Source: Bryobacteraceae bacterium (GTDB lineage: Bacteria; Acidobacteriota; Terriglobia; Bryobacterales; Bryobacteraceae). Taken from it: a stretch of DNA of 46,512 nucleotides. Below the pieces are notes generated by a model. It made no database searches, was not told the origin of the DNA, and worked only from the letters and a program-made list of their open reading frames with translations. Below, piece after piece: positions 38,140 to 46,512 of the stretch. A program made the position numbers and the translations under genes. The stretch covers positions 1 through 46,512 of the forward strand of contig JACADU010000207.1 in assembly GCA_013388415.1 (NCBI GenBank), read 5' to 3'. Each line of letters begins with the position of its first letter. Position 1 is the first letter of the stretch.

Positions 38140-39495
38140 CTATCTCCCCAGCTTCTGGTACGCCTCGTCCAGCAGCTCCACCACGTGCGCCACCCTCTGC
38201 CCTTGCCCGTACCGCGCCACCCCCGCCTTGAGTTGCAGTTCGCACCCCACGTTGGCCGTCGCGATCACCGTCGCCCCCGTGCCAGCCGCCAGCGGGATCT
38301 TCTTCGCGATGATCGAATCCGCAATGTCGTCGTGCACGACGTTGTACGTCCCCGCCGATCCGCAACAAAGATCCGAAAGCGGCATCTCGCGAAACTGCAA
38401 TCCCGGGATCGCTTTCAGGATCTGCCGCGGCGCCTGCCGGATCTTCTGCCCGTGCGCCAGGTGGCAGGAGTCCTGATAGGTCACCACCGCCTCCAGCCGC
38501 CCCATTGCCGTGTTCAGCTCAATCGAGGCCAGGAACTCCGTGATGTCCTTCATGATCGCGGCGAATCGCGCAGCCTTTTCCCTGTACTCCGGATCCTCCG
38601 CCAGCAGCTCGTGATACTCCTTCAACGTCGAGCCGCACCCCGCCCCGTTCGTCACCACGGCGTCCAGACCGCCATTGTCGGCCAGCGGCAGAAATGCGTC
38701 AATGTTGCGGCGCGCCAGCTCGCGAGCGTCCTGTTTCAGCCCCGCGTGAACATGCAGCGCGCCGCAGCAGGTCTGCGATTCCGGAACCAGCACTTCGCAG
38801 CCGTTCTGCTGGAGCACCCGCACCGTGGCTTCATTCAGCCTCGCGCTGGTCACGTTCGCAATGCAGCCCGCCAAAAGCCCCACCCGGTACCTTCTCGGCC
38901 CGGCCGGCGCGAACGTCTTTCCGATCTTGTCGAAGAAGAACGGGATCTCAGCGTTCGGAGCCAGGCGCTCGATCCGTCCGAGCTTGCCGAACAACTTGAG
39001 CACGCCGCTGCCCCGCGCGATCGACTGCAGTCCGGATGCCTGATACAGGTACAGCAACGCCCCCGCAAGCTTCAGCCAGCCCCGTGACACCAGCAGGCGC
39101 CTGAAGACGAAATTCCTGAGCGCCCGCTCCCTCCAACTCCTCTTGGGCGCGGCGTAAGCCTCGATCTCCGCCCGCGCCGCCTCGATCAACCGCCCGTAAT
39201 GTACCCCTGACGGGCAGGCCGACTCGCAGCCGCGGCAGGCCAGGCACAGATCGAGGTGCTCCAGATAGGAAGGCGAGATCTCCGCTTGCCCCGTCGCCAC
39301 CTGCATCATCTGGTAGATCCGCCCCCGCGGGCTGTCCATCTCGACCCCGAGTTCCCTGTACGTCGGGCACGCGTTCAAACAGAGCCCGCAATGGATGCAG
39401 GAGAGCAGATCGGCCGCCGCCGGCGCCTCCGCGTGGCGGTTGTCCAGTATCGGAGGGAAAGCGGGGACGCTCGTCACCGGCTCAGATGCGGCCAT
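38140..39495 (-). CDS. glcF: Glycolate oxidase iron-sulfur subunit
   Basis: The 451-residue protein carries two [4Fe-4S] ferredoxin motifs near the N-terminus, CIHCGLCLNACPTYREL and CLACRGCESACPSGVHYG. Two CCG domains follow, with CCGALHVHAG and CCGSAGTYNV. This layout is that of GlcF, which carries electrons from the GlcD/GlcE flavin sites to quinone as glycolate is oxidised to glyoxylate. The ATG lies inside the glcE stop region (14-base overlap) after GGGGGAGG, so the two are coupled. All cluster cysteines expected are visible. GlcD is not in the window. Cytoplasmic face of the membrane is expected. Confidence 0.92.
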   Translation of the reverse strand: MAASEPVTSVPAFPPILDNRHAEAPAAADLLSCIHCGLCLNACPTYRELGVEMDSPRGRIYQMMQVATGQAEISPSYLEHLDLCLACRGCESACPSGVHYGRLIEAARAEIEAYAAPKRSWRERALRNFVFRRLLVSRGWLKLAGALLYLYQASGLQSIARGSGVLKLFGKLGRIERLAPNAEIPFFFDKIGKTFAPAGPRRYRVGLLAGCIANVTSARLNEATVRVLQQNGCEVLVPESQTCCGALHVHAGLKQDARELARRNIDAFLPLADNGGLDAVVTNGAGCGSTLKEYHELLAEDPEYREKAARFAAIMKDITEFLASIELNTAMGRLEAVVTYQDSCHLAHGQKIRQAPRQILKAIPGLQFREMPLSDLCCGSAGTYNVVHDDIADSIIAKKIPLAAGTGATVIATANVGCELQLKAGVARYGQGQRVAHVVELLDEAYQKLGR

Positions 39496-40609
39496 ACAGC
39501 CTCCCCCGGTTCAGCAGGCTGCCCGGGTCGAACGTCTCTTTCAGACGGCGCATGAGTTCAAAATCAGGGCCCGGGTCCGGCCACAGGTCCAGTTCCAAAG
39601 CGTCCTCGGTCGGCGCTTTCAGGATCACCCGCGACCACGGCTTCCCCTTGGTCGCCGCAATCCACCCGTTGGCCTGCCCCCGCTCATGGAAGGCCAGGTA
39701 AGCCACTCCATTCGCCCCCCGCGCAACCGCCTCGGCGGGCGCCGAGTCGAGCACCGCCGCCAGTTCCCCCAGCGGATGGCTCGCCTGAGCCACGATTCGC
39801 GGCGCTTCCACGAACGACTCGATGCGCTTCCAAAGCGACGCCTCCGCCTCGCCCTCCAGTGCGCCGGCCCCTTGCAGTTCCTGCGCGTAACGCGCCAGCA
39901 CCCGCTCTGTCCCGTGCGCTCTCACGACAACGCTTGGCGCCGCATCGAGACCGAACGACCTCGCCGCCGCCCCGTTCAACACGTCCACCGCCGACGGCTG
40001 CAAGACGCCCGACAGAACCCTCGTCCGGATCGCCGCCGCCTCCTCGTTCGAGCCGGCGGGCACGACGAACGTGCGCGTCGCCTCAGGCAGCGGGGCCAGC
40101 TTGAAGTTGACCTGCGCGATCACGCCCAGCGTTCCAAACGACCCGATCAGCGATTTCTGCATGTCCAGGCCCGCCACGTTCTTCACCACCTTGCCGCCGG
40201 AGGTCACCAGCTTCCCCTCCATCGTGGCGAACGTCATGCCGATCACCTGATCGCGAATCCCTCCGTACAGCCGCCGCCGCGGCCCTGAAACCCCGCAGGA
40301 GACCACGCCGCCGATCGTCGCCGACCCGGCATAGGGAGGATCCAGCGGCAGCATTTGCCTGTTCCCGGCAAGCATCCTGGCGACATCGCGGTAGAGCGCT
40401 CCCGCCTCAAGACAGATGGTCAGATCTCGCGGCTCGTACTCGAGCACCCGGTTCAGCCCGGTTGTCTTCAGCAGCCATCCCGGTGACGGCGGTCCCCCCC
40501 ATTGCCGCTTGGTGCCCGCGCCTTCCACGCGCACAGGTTCTTTGCGCTCTGCCGCCTCGTGCAACAGGGCGGCGAGATCGCCTGGTGAAATGGGCTGCCG
40601 CTCGGCCAT
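39482..40609 (-). CDS. glcE: Glycolate oxidase FAD-binding subunit
   Basis: The 375-residue protein is a PCMH-type FAD-binding oxidase subunit. The FAD region has PVRVEGAGTKRQWGG, LTICLEAGALYRDVARMLA, PYAGSATIGGVVSCGVSGPRRRLYGGIRDQVIG and VVKNVAGLDMQKSLIGSFGTLGVI. The C-terminus (LKETFDPGSLLNRGRLYGRI) is typical of GlcE and GlcD. Length about 375 residues fits GlcE, as GlcD is longer (about 450-500). It is the first gene of a two-gene leftward operon with glcF and is divergent from the MeaB-like gene. The missing glcD may lie elsewhere, or another FAD protein may stand in. Start supported by the operator-like gap upstream. Confidence 0.9.
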   Translation of the reverse strand: MAERQPISPGDLAALLHEAAERKEPVRVEGAGTKRQWGGPPSPGWLLKTTGLNRVLEYEPRDLTICLEAGALYRDVARMLAGNRQMLPLDPPYAGSATIGGVVSCGVSGPRRRLYGGIRDQVIGMTFATMEGKLVTSGGKVVKNVAGLDMQKSLIGSFGTLGVIAQVNFKLAPLPEATRTFVVPAGSNEEAAAIRTRVLSGVLQPSAVDVLNGAAARSFGLDAAPSVVVRAHGTERVLARYAQELQGAGALEGEAEASLWKRIESFVEAPRIVAQASHPLGELAAVLDSAPAEAVARGANGVAYLAFHERGQANGWIAATKGKPWSRVILKAPTEDALELDLWPDPGPDFELMRRLKETFDPGSLLNRGRLYGRI

Positions 40610-40617
40610 TAACAGTA

Positions 40618-40655
40618 GATTCTACCCGCCCAAGGGGGTGCATGAGGGTAGACTC
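40618..40655. promoter_or_regulatory. Inverted repeat in the glcE/MeaB-like divergent promoter
   Basis: GATTCTACCC (40618-40627), 18 bases, GGGTAGACTC (40646-40655) is a 10-bp inverted repeat with one mismatch. It fills most of the 73-base gap between the divergent glcE and MeaB-like starts, so a single regulator could act on both. Confidence 0.5.
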
Positions 40656-40682
40656 AGTAACGATGGCGATGTGGAGCCTGGC

Positions 40683-41339
40683 GTGACACGCAGAGAACTC
40701 GCCAAAGCCCTGACGGGCATTGAGCGAAACGAATTCGTTCCCCCGCCGGCCGATGCCCGGGCCAGAATCATTGGGATCACCGGCGCTCCCGGAGCGGGCA
40801 AAAGCACCCTCGCCGCCGCGATGCTCGGCGAGCTGAGGCGGCGCAGCCTGCGTGTGGCCGTGCTCGCCGTCGATCCATCCAGCCCGTTCACCGGCGGCGC
40901 CCTCCTCGGCGACCGCATCCGCATGAGCGGCTTCGAGGACGACGACGGCGTCTTCATCCGCTCCATGGCTTCCCGCGGCGCGCTCGGCGGTCTCGCCCCA
41001 ACCACCGCCGCCGCCGCCCGCCTGCTCGCCTCCTCCGGCTTCGACATCATCCTCATCGAAACCGTCGGCGTCGGCCAGGCGGAAGTCGAAATCGCCCGCG
41101 TCGCCTCGGTCACCGCGGTCGTCCTCGCCCCGAACATGGGCGACGACGTCCAGGCAGGCAAAGCCGGCATCCTCGAAATCGCCGGCGTCCTCATCATCAA
41201 CAAAGCCGACCTGCCCGGCGCCGATCGCCTCGAAGCCCTGTTGCGCGAAGAACTCCCTTCAATTCCCCTCTTCAAGACCGTCGCCCCCGAGGGCAGGGGA
41301 GTCGGCGAAGTGGTCGCCCACCTGCTTTCAGTGGCATGA
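40683..41339 (+). CDS. Short MeaB/ArgK-type GTPase
   Basis: The GTG at 40683 has GGAG six bases upstream. The longer ORF in the track crosses the glcE promoter. The 218-residue protein is a G domain of the MeaB family, which protects and reloads methylmalonyl-CoA mutase and related B12 enzymes. Seen are [20 protein letters not shown] (P-loop), [58 protein letters not shown] and [10 protein letters not shown]. Usual members have about 310-340 residues with a C-terminal helical dimer arm; this one stops at the end of the G domain. The stop is clean and no continuation in another frame is evident. No mutase gene is nearby. Confidence 0.85.
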   Translation: MTRRELAKALTGIERNEFVPPPADARARIIGITGAPGAGKSTLAAAMLGELRRRSLRVAVLAVDPSSPFTGGALLGDRIRMSGFEDDDGVFIRSMASRGALGGLAPTTAAAARLLASSGFDIILIETVGVGQAEVEIARVASVTAVVLAPNMGDDVQAGKAGILEIAGVLIINKADLPGADRLEALLREELPSIPLFKTVAPEGRGVGEVVAHLLSVA

Positions 41340-41349
41340 TCATGTGAGC

Positions 41350-42216
41350 ATGTCCAAACGAATCGGAGTCATCGGCGGCAGCGGGCTCTACTCGATGACG
41401 GGTTTCACGGACCAGGAAGAAGTGCGCCTGGAAACGCCCTTCGGCGATCCCAGCGACGCTTACATCTGCGGCAACCTCGAAGGCAAACCCGTCGCCTTCC
41501 TCGCGCGCCACGGCCGGGGCCACCGCATCAGCCCCTCCGAACTCAACTTCCGCGCCAACATCTGGGGCATGAAAAAGCTCGGCGTCGAGTGGATCATCTC
41601 CCTCAGCGCCGTCGGCAGCCTCAAGGAAGAGCACAAGCCGCTCGACTTCGTCATCCCCGATCAGTTCGTCGACCGCACCCGCGGCCGCGTCTCCACCTTC
41701 TTCGGCGCCGGGCTCGTCGCCCATATCAGCTTCGGCGACCCTGTCTGCCACGACCTCGCCAGGCTCCTCCATCACTCCTGCCTCGAAGCCGGCGTCCCCG
41801 CCAAGATGGGCGGAACCTACCTCTGCATGGAAGGACCTGCCTTCTCCACCAAGGCCGAGTCCAACCTCTACCGCTCCTGGGGCATGGATGTCATCGGCAT
41901 GACCAACCTCCAGGAAGCCAAACTCGCCCGCGAGGCCGAACTCTGCTACGCCACCATCGCCATGGTGACCGACTACGATTGCTGGCATCCCGATCACGAT
42001 GCCGTCACCGTCGCCGACATCATCCGCAACCTCACACACAACGCCGAAAACGCCGCCAAGGTCGTCAGAGCGGCTGTCAAGGCGCTCTCCATGGGCGGCC
42101 GCGCCTGCCCCTGTTCCAGGGCTCTTGAACACGCCCTGATCACCGACAAGAAGTCTGTTCCCGAAGCCACGTACAGAAAGCTGGAGCTGATCGTTGGAAA
42201 GTATTTCACCGAATGA
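41350..42216 (+). CDS. mtnP: S-methyl-5'-thioadenosine phosphorylase
   Basis: The 288-residue enzyme splits methylthioadenosine with phosphate to adenine and methylthioribose 1-phosphate in methionine salvage. Motifs are [119 protein letters not shown]. All active-site regions are present and length is standard. I chose the ATG at 41350; a GTG two codons earlier is possible. It starts 11 bases after the MeaB-like gene and overlaps the next gene by 23 bases. Confidence 0.93.
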   Translation: MSKRIGVIGGSGLYSMTGFTDQEEVRLETPFGDPSDAYICGNLEGKPVAFLARHGRGHRISPSELNFRANIWGMKKLGVEWIISLSAVGSLKEEHKPLDFVIPDQFVDRTRGRVSTFFGAGLVAHISFGDPVCHDLARLLHHSCLEAGVPAKMGGTYLCMEGPAFSTKAESNLYRSWGMDVIGMTNLQEAKLAREAELCYATIAMVTDYDCWHPDHDAVTVADIIRNLTHNAENAAKVVRAAVKALSMGGRACPCSRALEHALITDKKSVPEATYRKLELIVGKYFTE

Positions 42217-43456
42217 GCTCGCCCTCGAGCTGCTGAATCACTGCATCCGCGGCTCCGGCTGGCCCGAAGAACTCGCCGCGGCTTTGGTGGACGAGGCGCT
42301 CGACGAAGACGAAGAGTACGCCCGCCGCGCCTCCCGGGCCCTGTTCAGCGTCGTCGTCGAGAAGTTGGCCGACCTGTTCGAGCCCAGGCTCTGCAACGTC
42401 TACGCGCAGCTCTTCGCCGGCGTCATCGAGCGGTGCCTGCCGGAACTGAAAGCCTCCGAGCTCGTTTCCCGCTACGAGCGCGTGCGCTGCGTCCGCCGCG
42501 TGGACTTTGAACCCAAGAACGTCTTCGTCCTGTCCCGGGTCACGCTCGGCGCCGACGTCGCCGTCACCTCCATCGTCCTCGACGCCGCGCGCAAACGCTG
42601 GCCGAAAGCGAAGCTCTGGTTCGTCGGCCCCAAGAAGAGCTGGGAGCTGTTTGAAGCGTCGGTGGATGTCGACTGGGTCCCCATGGCCTACGGCCGCTCC
42701 GGGCTGCTGCGCGACCGCATCGCCATCTACTACGAGCTCAAGAATGCTCTCGAAGCCCCGGGCGCGCTTGTTCTCGACCCGGATTCCCGCCTCACGCAAC
42801 TCGGCCTTCTCCCGGTCTGTGACGAAGACCGCCATTTCGTCTTCGAGAGCCGCTCCTACGGCGGCGATGGCATGGCGACGCTCCCGGAACTGACCCGGGA
42901 CTGGCTGCACGCCGTCGCCGGTGTCGAAGACGCAGAGCCATGGCTCCACCCGAAATACGAATTCAACTTCGGTTCCCAGCCGTTGACCACCTTGAGCCTC
43001 GGCGTCGGCGAGAACCCCGCCAAACGCGTGCCCGATCCATTCGAAGAACAGCTCGTCGCGCTGCTGGCGGACAAAGCGCCGCTCGTCATGGTCGACGCCG
43101 GAGCGCCCGAAAGCGAGGAGGAGAGCCGCGCCATTCAGGCCCTCGAGCGCAGCGGTCACGGCCAGGAACGCTGCGGCCTCCACCAGGGACCCTTCGCCAG
43201 CTTCGCAGCCATGATCGCCGCCAGCCGCCTTTACGTCGGCTACGACTCCGCCGGCCAGCACGTCGCCGCCGCCCTCGGCATCCCCCTCATCAGCATCTTT
43301 GGCGGAGCAGTGAATGACCGGATGCGAGCCCGCTGGCGGCCGCATTCCTCCGGTCCCGCCTGGGTGCTCAACGCCGATGAAGCAGATTTCAGCGAACTGA
43401 TTTCTCAAATTGACCATCTTCTTACTGAGGGTCATTTGCATGAAATCACTCCTTAG
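42194..43456 (+). CDS. GT9-like glycosyltransferase with an N-terminal helical domain
   Basis: The TTG start has GGAG seven bases upstream and lies inside mtnP. The 420-residue protein has about 105 helical residues ([38 protein letters not shown]) that are not part of known GT9 enzymes. A two-domain Rossmann transferase follows: [37 protein letters not shown] and, near the end, [29 protein letters not shown], the GT9 signature for sugar-nucleotide binding. GT9 enzymes add heptose or similar sugars to lipopolysaccharide. [13 protein letters not shown] and [17 protein letters not shown] fit the linker. Acceptor unknown. The 3' end overlaps the next gene by 17 bases. Confidence 0.75.
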   Translation: MESISPNELALELLNHCIRGSGWPEELAAALVDEALDEDEEYARRASRALFSVVVEKLADLFEPRLCNVYAQLFAGVIERCLPELKASELVSRYERVRCVRRVDFEPKNVFVLSRVTLGADVAVTSIVLDAARKRWPKAKLWFVGPKKSWELFEASVDVDWVPMAYGRSGLLRDRIAIYYELKNALEAPGALVLDPDSRLTQLGLLPVCDEDRHFVFESRSYGGDGMATLPELTRDWLHAVAGVEDAEPWLHPKYEFNFGSQPLTTLSLGVGENPAKRVPDPFEEQLVALLADKAPLVMVDAGAPESEEESRAIQALERSGHGQERCGLHQGPFASFAAMIAASRLYVGYDSAGQHVAAALGIPLISIFGGAVNDRMRARWRPHSSGPAWVLNADEADFSELISQIDHLLTEGHLHEITP

Positions 43457-43871
43457 CTTCCTTCTGCTCTCCGCCTTTGGTTTTGCTCAGGTCGAAGGAC
43501 CGTGGATCGGAACCCTCGAACTCCCCAACGCCAAACTCCGCCTCGTCTGGCATCTGGCCAAGGACGGCGCCGTCGATTTCACAACTGTTACCCAAGACGC
43601 CGTCTCCTTCGACATTCAGAAGCTTCAGGCCAACGACAAAGGAAGACTGTCCGCCGATGGGCAGTCCATGACCGGCACTTTCACTCAGGCAGGCAATTCC
43701 TTTCCCCACGAGTTCAAGAAGACCACCCTTCAGGCTCATGCGGCCCTCCACAAAAAGGGCCGGCCGCTGACCGGCGCCTGCCAGATGATCGTGATGCTGG
43801 CCGCGCACACCGAACGGCGCCTCCTGCAATTGCAGGAAGTCAAGGCTGACGCCAAGTTCCCCGAACAGTAG
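43440..43871 (+). CDS. Small secreted beta-rich hypothetical protein
   Basis: The ATG at 43440 has GAGGG eight bases upstream and gives 143 residues with a signal peptide ([17 protein letters not shown]). The mature part reads as beta strands (VEGPWIGTLELPNAKLRLVWHLAKDGAVDFTTVTQD, then KGRLSADGQSMTGTFTQAGNS). This pattern is often seen in the small secreted partner domains that precede alpha/beta hydrolases in acidobacteria. A Lys-rich C-terminal third follows with CQMIVMLAAHTERR. No enzyme motif visible. It overlaps the GT9-like gene and is followed 11 bases later by the large permease. Confidence 0.65.
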   Translation: MKSLLSFLLLSAFGFAQVEGPWIGTLELPNAKLRLVWHLAKDGAVDFTTVTQDAVSFDIQKLQANDKGRLSADGQSMTGTFTQAGNSFPHEFKKTTLQAHAALHKKGRPLTGACQMIVMLAAHTERRLLQLQEVKADAKFPEQ

Positions 43872-43882
43872 GTGCAGCGGCG

Positions 43883-46213
43883 ATGACCTCCTCTGTGATC
43901 GTGAAGCACGCCTTGCGCCGCATGGGGAAGCGGCCGTTTGTCACTCTCCTTGCGGCCGGCTCCCTTGCCATGGCCGTCGGCGTGACCACCGCCGCGTTCA
44001 GCACGGTGGACGCCTACTTCCTGAGAGCTCTGCCGGTCCGCGACCCAGCCTCGCTCGTCTATGTCTACGTCGAGACCAGAGAAAAGCGCCCCGACGCCAT
44101 GACCTGGCGTGAATACTCTGCTCTGCGCGAGAGGCGCGGATCGCTGGAAGGCCTCGCCGTGCAGGCCCGCTTCGGGCCGAAGGTCAGGCTGGAAGGCCGC
44201 GACGACTATCCCATCACCGCCGCCGTCTCGGACAATTTCTTCGACCTGCTGGGCGTCCGCGCGGCTCGCGGCGATGTCTTCCATGAGGGCAAGGGCGGCG
44301 AGCAGCAGGTCGTGCTCAGCGATGCCTACTGGCGAAAAGCCTTTGGCGCCGACCCCCTGACGATCGGCCGGATGATCGATGTCGGCGCGGCCTCGGTGCG
44401 AGTCATCGGCGTTCTGCCCGAAGGAATGGCCGGGACTGTCAGAGGAATCCGCGTCGACCTGTTTGTGCCTCAACAGACCGCCTTCGGCGCGATGAGGCTC
44501 GTCGACCCCAACGCCTCGCGCGGCGAGTTCGAAGGGCTTGCCCGCCTGAAGCCCGGCGCCACCGGGGAGCAGGCTCAGGCCGAACTTGCCGGGCTGCTTG
44601 AGGACGGACGCCGCCCCCGGACGCAGAGTCTTGTCAGGGACGAGCGCGGAACGGTCCGCCTGACCGCGGTGTTCGCCCTTGCGGCTTTCATGCTGCTGTT
44701 CATCGCCGCGGCCAACCTCGTCGCGCTCCGCCTGGTGGAGAACGAGCATCGCCGCCGCGAGTGGGGCATTATGATGGCCCTCGGCGCCGGGCGCGGCCGC
44801 ATGCTTTCGCAGCAGTTGGCAGAGACGATGCTGCTGACCGCCTTCAGTGGAGCCGCCGGGCTCGGGCTTGCCGCGTATCTCATCCGCCTCGCCCCCGATT
44901 GGCTCCGTGCCGGCAGCGACTACCGCGATTACTTCATCCGCATGGACTGGCGCGTCGCCCTCTTCGCGTTGTCGAGTCTCGTCTTCGTTGGCCTCCTGCT
45001 CGCAGTACTCCCCGCCGTTGACGCCTGGCGGCACAGCCTGGTCGAGTCCATCCACGCCCCTTCTTCGCGCAAAGCCTCCCGCTGGCTCGGGGCTCTGGTG
45101 ACGGTTCAGATTGCCCTGATCACCGCGATGGCCTATAACGCGGGGCTGCTCGGCGTCAGCCTGCGGAAGATCTCCATGGTTCGCCCGGCGATGGATACTG
45201 ACCGGCCCATCTTGCTCGTCCAAGGCTCCTGGAAAGACCGCTCCGGGGCGTTCGAAAAAACCGAACGCCTGGCCTCGGAACTGGCAAGCCTGCCCGGCGT
45301 CCGGCGCGTCGCCTACGCCCGCCGCGTCATGCTTTCCGGCTCGGGCGGCGGAGCGCGGGTCGCCTGGAGTAGAACCGGGGAAGCTCCCCGCACGATGCGT
45401 TTCAATCAGGTGAGCCCTTCGTACTTCGAGGTCACCGGCGCCCGCGTCGTCGCCGGGCGCGCCTTCACGGCTTCCGACGGCCCCGGTTCGGCGCCGGTGG
45501 TCATGGTCAGCCAAGCCTTCGAGCGCGCCTTGGGCAAAAAGGCCGTCGGCGAGTACGTCCGCCTGGACAGGAAGGACTGGCTGGTCGTGGGCGTCGTCGA
45601 GGACGGCCCCTCGGTCCGCTTGCGAGAGACGCTGGAGCCGTTTGTCTACTTCCCCTTCTCTCAGCTTCCGGCAAGCGGGCCGACTTTCTTTGTCGAAACC
45701 GCCGTCTCCGCCGAGCGCGCCGCTTCGGACATCGCGCTGTTCCTGCAACGAAACCAGACCGGCTACGATGCGGCGTCTTTGAACACGCTGTTTGCGCACC
45801 TCCGCTCGGCGAGAAACCAAGAGGAGATGGCCGCCGCCGTCGGCGGCATCCTCGCCTTGCTCAGTGTTGTCATGGGCGCAGCGGGTCTGCTCGGAGTGAC
45901 GATGTACGCCGTCAGCCGGCGGGTTCGCGAGTTTGGCGTCCGGATGGCTCTTGGCGCGACCGGCGGGACCATCGCCCGTCTGGTGTTCGGCCGTGTTCTG
46001 CTCTACCTGGCCGCCGGCATTCCAGCAGGAGCGCTGCTTGCCTGGAGCGCCGGCGAGGGCCTGGCCAGCCTGCTCTATGGTGTTTCTCAATTCGAGCCCT
46101 CCGTCATGCTCGGCGTCCTTGGCGTGGTCTGCGCCGTCGCAGCCGCCAGCGCCGCCTGGCCCGCGCGGCAGGCTTCCGCGGCCGACCCCTGGCGGGCTCT
46201 CCGCGCAGATTGA
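43883..46213 (+). CDS. Large MacB/FtsX-type permease (acidobacterial duplicated orphan permease)
   Basis: The 776-residue protein has two MacB-type halves. The first holds a membrane segment near 20-40 (RMGKRPFVTLLAAGSLAMAVGVTTAAF), a long periplasmic domain and three membrane segments (TAVFALAAFMLLFIAAANLVALRL, LLTAFSGAAGLGLAAYLIRL, RVALFALSSLVFVGLLLAVLP). The second half starts with ALVTVQIALITAMAYNAGLLG and ends with three more, including GILALLSVVMGAAGLLGVTMYAV. The REFGVRMALGATGGTIARLVFGRVLL motif is the FtsX signature, and ASAADPWRALRAD the usual end. No ATPase gene is adjacent, as is typical of this group. Function is thought to be efflux or envelope sensing but is not proved. Confidence 0.88.
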   Translation: MTSSVIVKHALRRMGKRPFVTLLAAGSLAMAVGVTTAAFSTVDAYFLRALPVRDPASLVYVYVETREKRPDAMTWREYSALRERRGSLEGLAVQARFGPKVRLEGRDDYPITAAVSDNFFDLLGVRAARGDVFHEGKGGEQQVVLSDAYWRKAFGADPLTIGRMIDVGAASVRVIGVLPEGMAGTVRGIRVDLFVPQQTAFGAMRLVDPNASRGEFEGLARLKPGATGEQAQAELAGLLEDGRRPRTQSLVRDERGTVRLTAVFALAAFMLLFIAAANLVALRLVENEHRRREWGIMMALGAGRGRMLSQQLAETMLLTAFSGAAGLGLAAYLIRLAPDWLRAGSDYRDYFIRMDWRVALFALSSLVFVGLLLAVLPAVDAWRHSLVESIHAPSSRKASRWLGALVTVQIALITAMAYNAGLLGVSLRKISMVRPAMDTDRPILLVQGSWKDRSGAFEKTERLASELASLPGVRRVAYARRVMLSGSGGGARVAWSRTGEAPRTMRFNQVSPSYFEVTGARVVAGRAFTASDGPGSAPVVMVSQAFERALGKKAVGEYVRLDRKDWLVVGVVEDGPSVRLRETLEPFVYFPFSQLPASGPTFFVETAVSAERAASDIALFLQRNQTGYDAASLNTLFAHLRSARNQEEMAAAVGGILALLSVVMGAAGLLGVTMYAVSRRVREFGVRMALGATGGTIARLVFGRVLLYLAAGIPAGALLAWSAGEGLASLLYGVSQFEPSVMLGVLGVVCAVAAASAAWPARQASAADPWRALRAD

Positions 46214-46257
46214 GAAGCGCTACACTCATGAGCGTGTATCTGAAAGGAGTTCTGCGC

Positions 46258-46512
46258 ATGAGGAAACTTGTGTCCGGAGCTGCTGCCGTTGGACTCGTTC
46301 TGGCGCTGGCATCCTGCGCTCCCGCGGATTCGGCAAAGCAGGCCGCACCCGCGATGGCGACAGACGATGACATCCGCGCGATGAAGGCGGCAACCCAGCT
46401 CCGCCGCGAAGCTTTGCAGGCCGGAGACGTCGAGAAATTCCTGAGCGTGTACACCGAGGACGCGGTCATCATGCCGCCGCATTCGGCGGAAATCATCGGG
46501 AAAGCGGCGGCG
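46258..46512 (+). CDS. Lipoprotein with DUF4440/SnoaL-like domain, cut by the window end
   Basis: Not in the ORF track because no stop is reached. The ATG follows AAAGGAGT and opens a lipoprotein signal (LVLALASC, lipobox LASC at residues 17-20). After a short linker the first part of an NTF2-like fold appears: DDIRAMKAATQLRREALQAGDVEKFLSVYTEDAVIMPP. That pattern is typical of DUF4440/SgcJ-type proteins. 85 codons are visible. Function not known; many such proteins are small enzymes or binding domains. Confidence 0.75.
   Translation, partial: MRKLVSGAAAVGLVLALASCAPADSAKQAAPAMATDDDIRAMKAATQLRREALQAGDVEKFLSVYTEDAVIMPPHSAEIIGKAAA

Noticed and set aside
40416-40682. Upstream extension of the MeaB-like ORF
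   Set aside because: Runs through the 5' end of glcE and the divergent promoter with its inverted repeat. The GTG at 40683 has a proper ribosome site.
43736-46090. 784-residue ORF antisense to the large permease
   Set aside because: Low-complexity Gly/Arg/Glu-rich translation with no fold-like pattern. The opposite strand has clear permease motifs. Long antisense frames are expected in GC-rich coding DNA.
1-46512. CRISPR array, tRNA or rRNA genes, insertion sequences
   Set aside because: No regularly spaced repeats, cloverleaf-like sequence, rRNA stretch or transposase ORF was found on reading both strands. Weak tRNA-like words fall inside coding genes.

Overview
The window looks like a chromosomal segment of an acidobacterium, most probably from the Solibacter/Bryobacter side of the phylum. 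This is an inference from gene content, not a database result. The DNA is GC-rich. It carries two giant Oar-like TonB-dependent receptors with an N-terminal carboxypeptidase-regulatory-like domain, a CRTAC1-type FG-GAP/ASPIC-UnbV protein next to a TPR protein, a long MacB/FtsX-type permease of the acidobacterial duplicated orphan kind, and several glycoside hydrolases. I see no rRNA, tRNA, CRISPR array or intact insertion sequence.

Layout. 0.1-3.1 kb: a small orphan ORF, a Tat-exported probable glycosidase and an intact Phd/VapC-type toxin-antitoxin pair with a palindromic operator. 3.2-6.7 kb: TonB-dependent receptor 1. 6.7-14.7 kb: a tightly packed run with a good sigma70-like promoter in front: stand-alone receiver, receiver-histidine kinase, stand-alone receiver, then the four subunits of a cytoplasmic group 3b-type [NiFe] hydrogenase (hydB, hydG, hydD, hydA), then a membrane-bound sensor kinase. 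Nearly every junction overlaps. 14.7-19.0 kb: DUF4956 membrane protein, phospholipase D-like protein, OprO/OprP-type porin and CotH-type kinase. 19.0-21.3 kb, opposite strand: a nitrilase-superfamily hydrolase, a thymidylate-kinase-like P-loop kinase, and a second copy of that fold which has lost the P-loop and DR motif.

21.6-34.2 kb is a glycan-use locus built around a divergent, AT-rich control region near 28.9 kb. Leftward run CRTAC1, TPR protein, GH127 and GH106. Rightward run TonB-dependent receptor 2 and, after a clear terminator, GH29. The enzymes suggest L-arabinofuranose, L-rhamnose and L-fucose side chains of plant or microbial polysaccharide. The CRTAC1 gene is cut by one in-frame amber codon.

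34.2-46.5 kb is mostly housekeeping and accessory: a YbaK-type deacylase, a beta-lactamase-fold hydrolase, a broken toxin-antitoxin remnant in which antitoxin and toxin are fused in frame, an NhaR-like LysR regulator, a small secreted helical protein, glcF/glcE of glycolate oxidase, a short MeaB-like GTPase, methylthioadenosine phosphorylase, a GT9-like glycosyltransferase, a small secreted protein, the large permease, and the start of a DUF4440-like lipoprotein that runs off the end.

The two stretches most likely to hold something undescribed are the hydrogenase enclosed by phosphorelay genes that have no DNA-binding output, and the adjoining DUF4956/PLD/porin/CotH set facing an active-plus-dead kinase pair. 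Both functional readings are inference from gene order and motifs.
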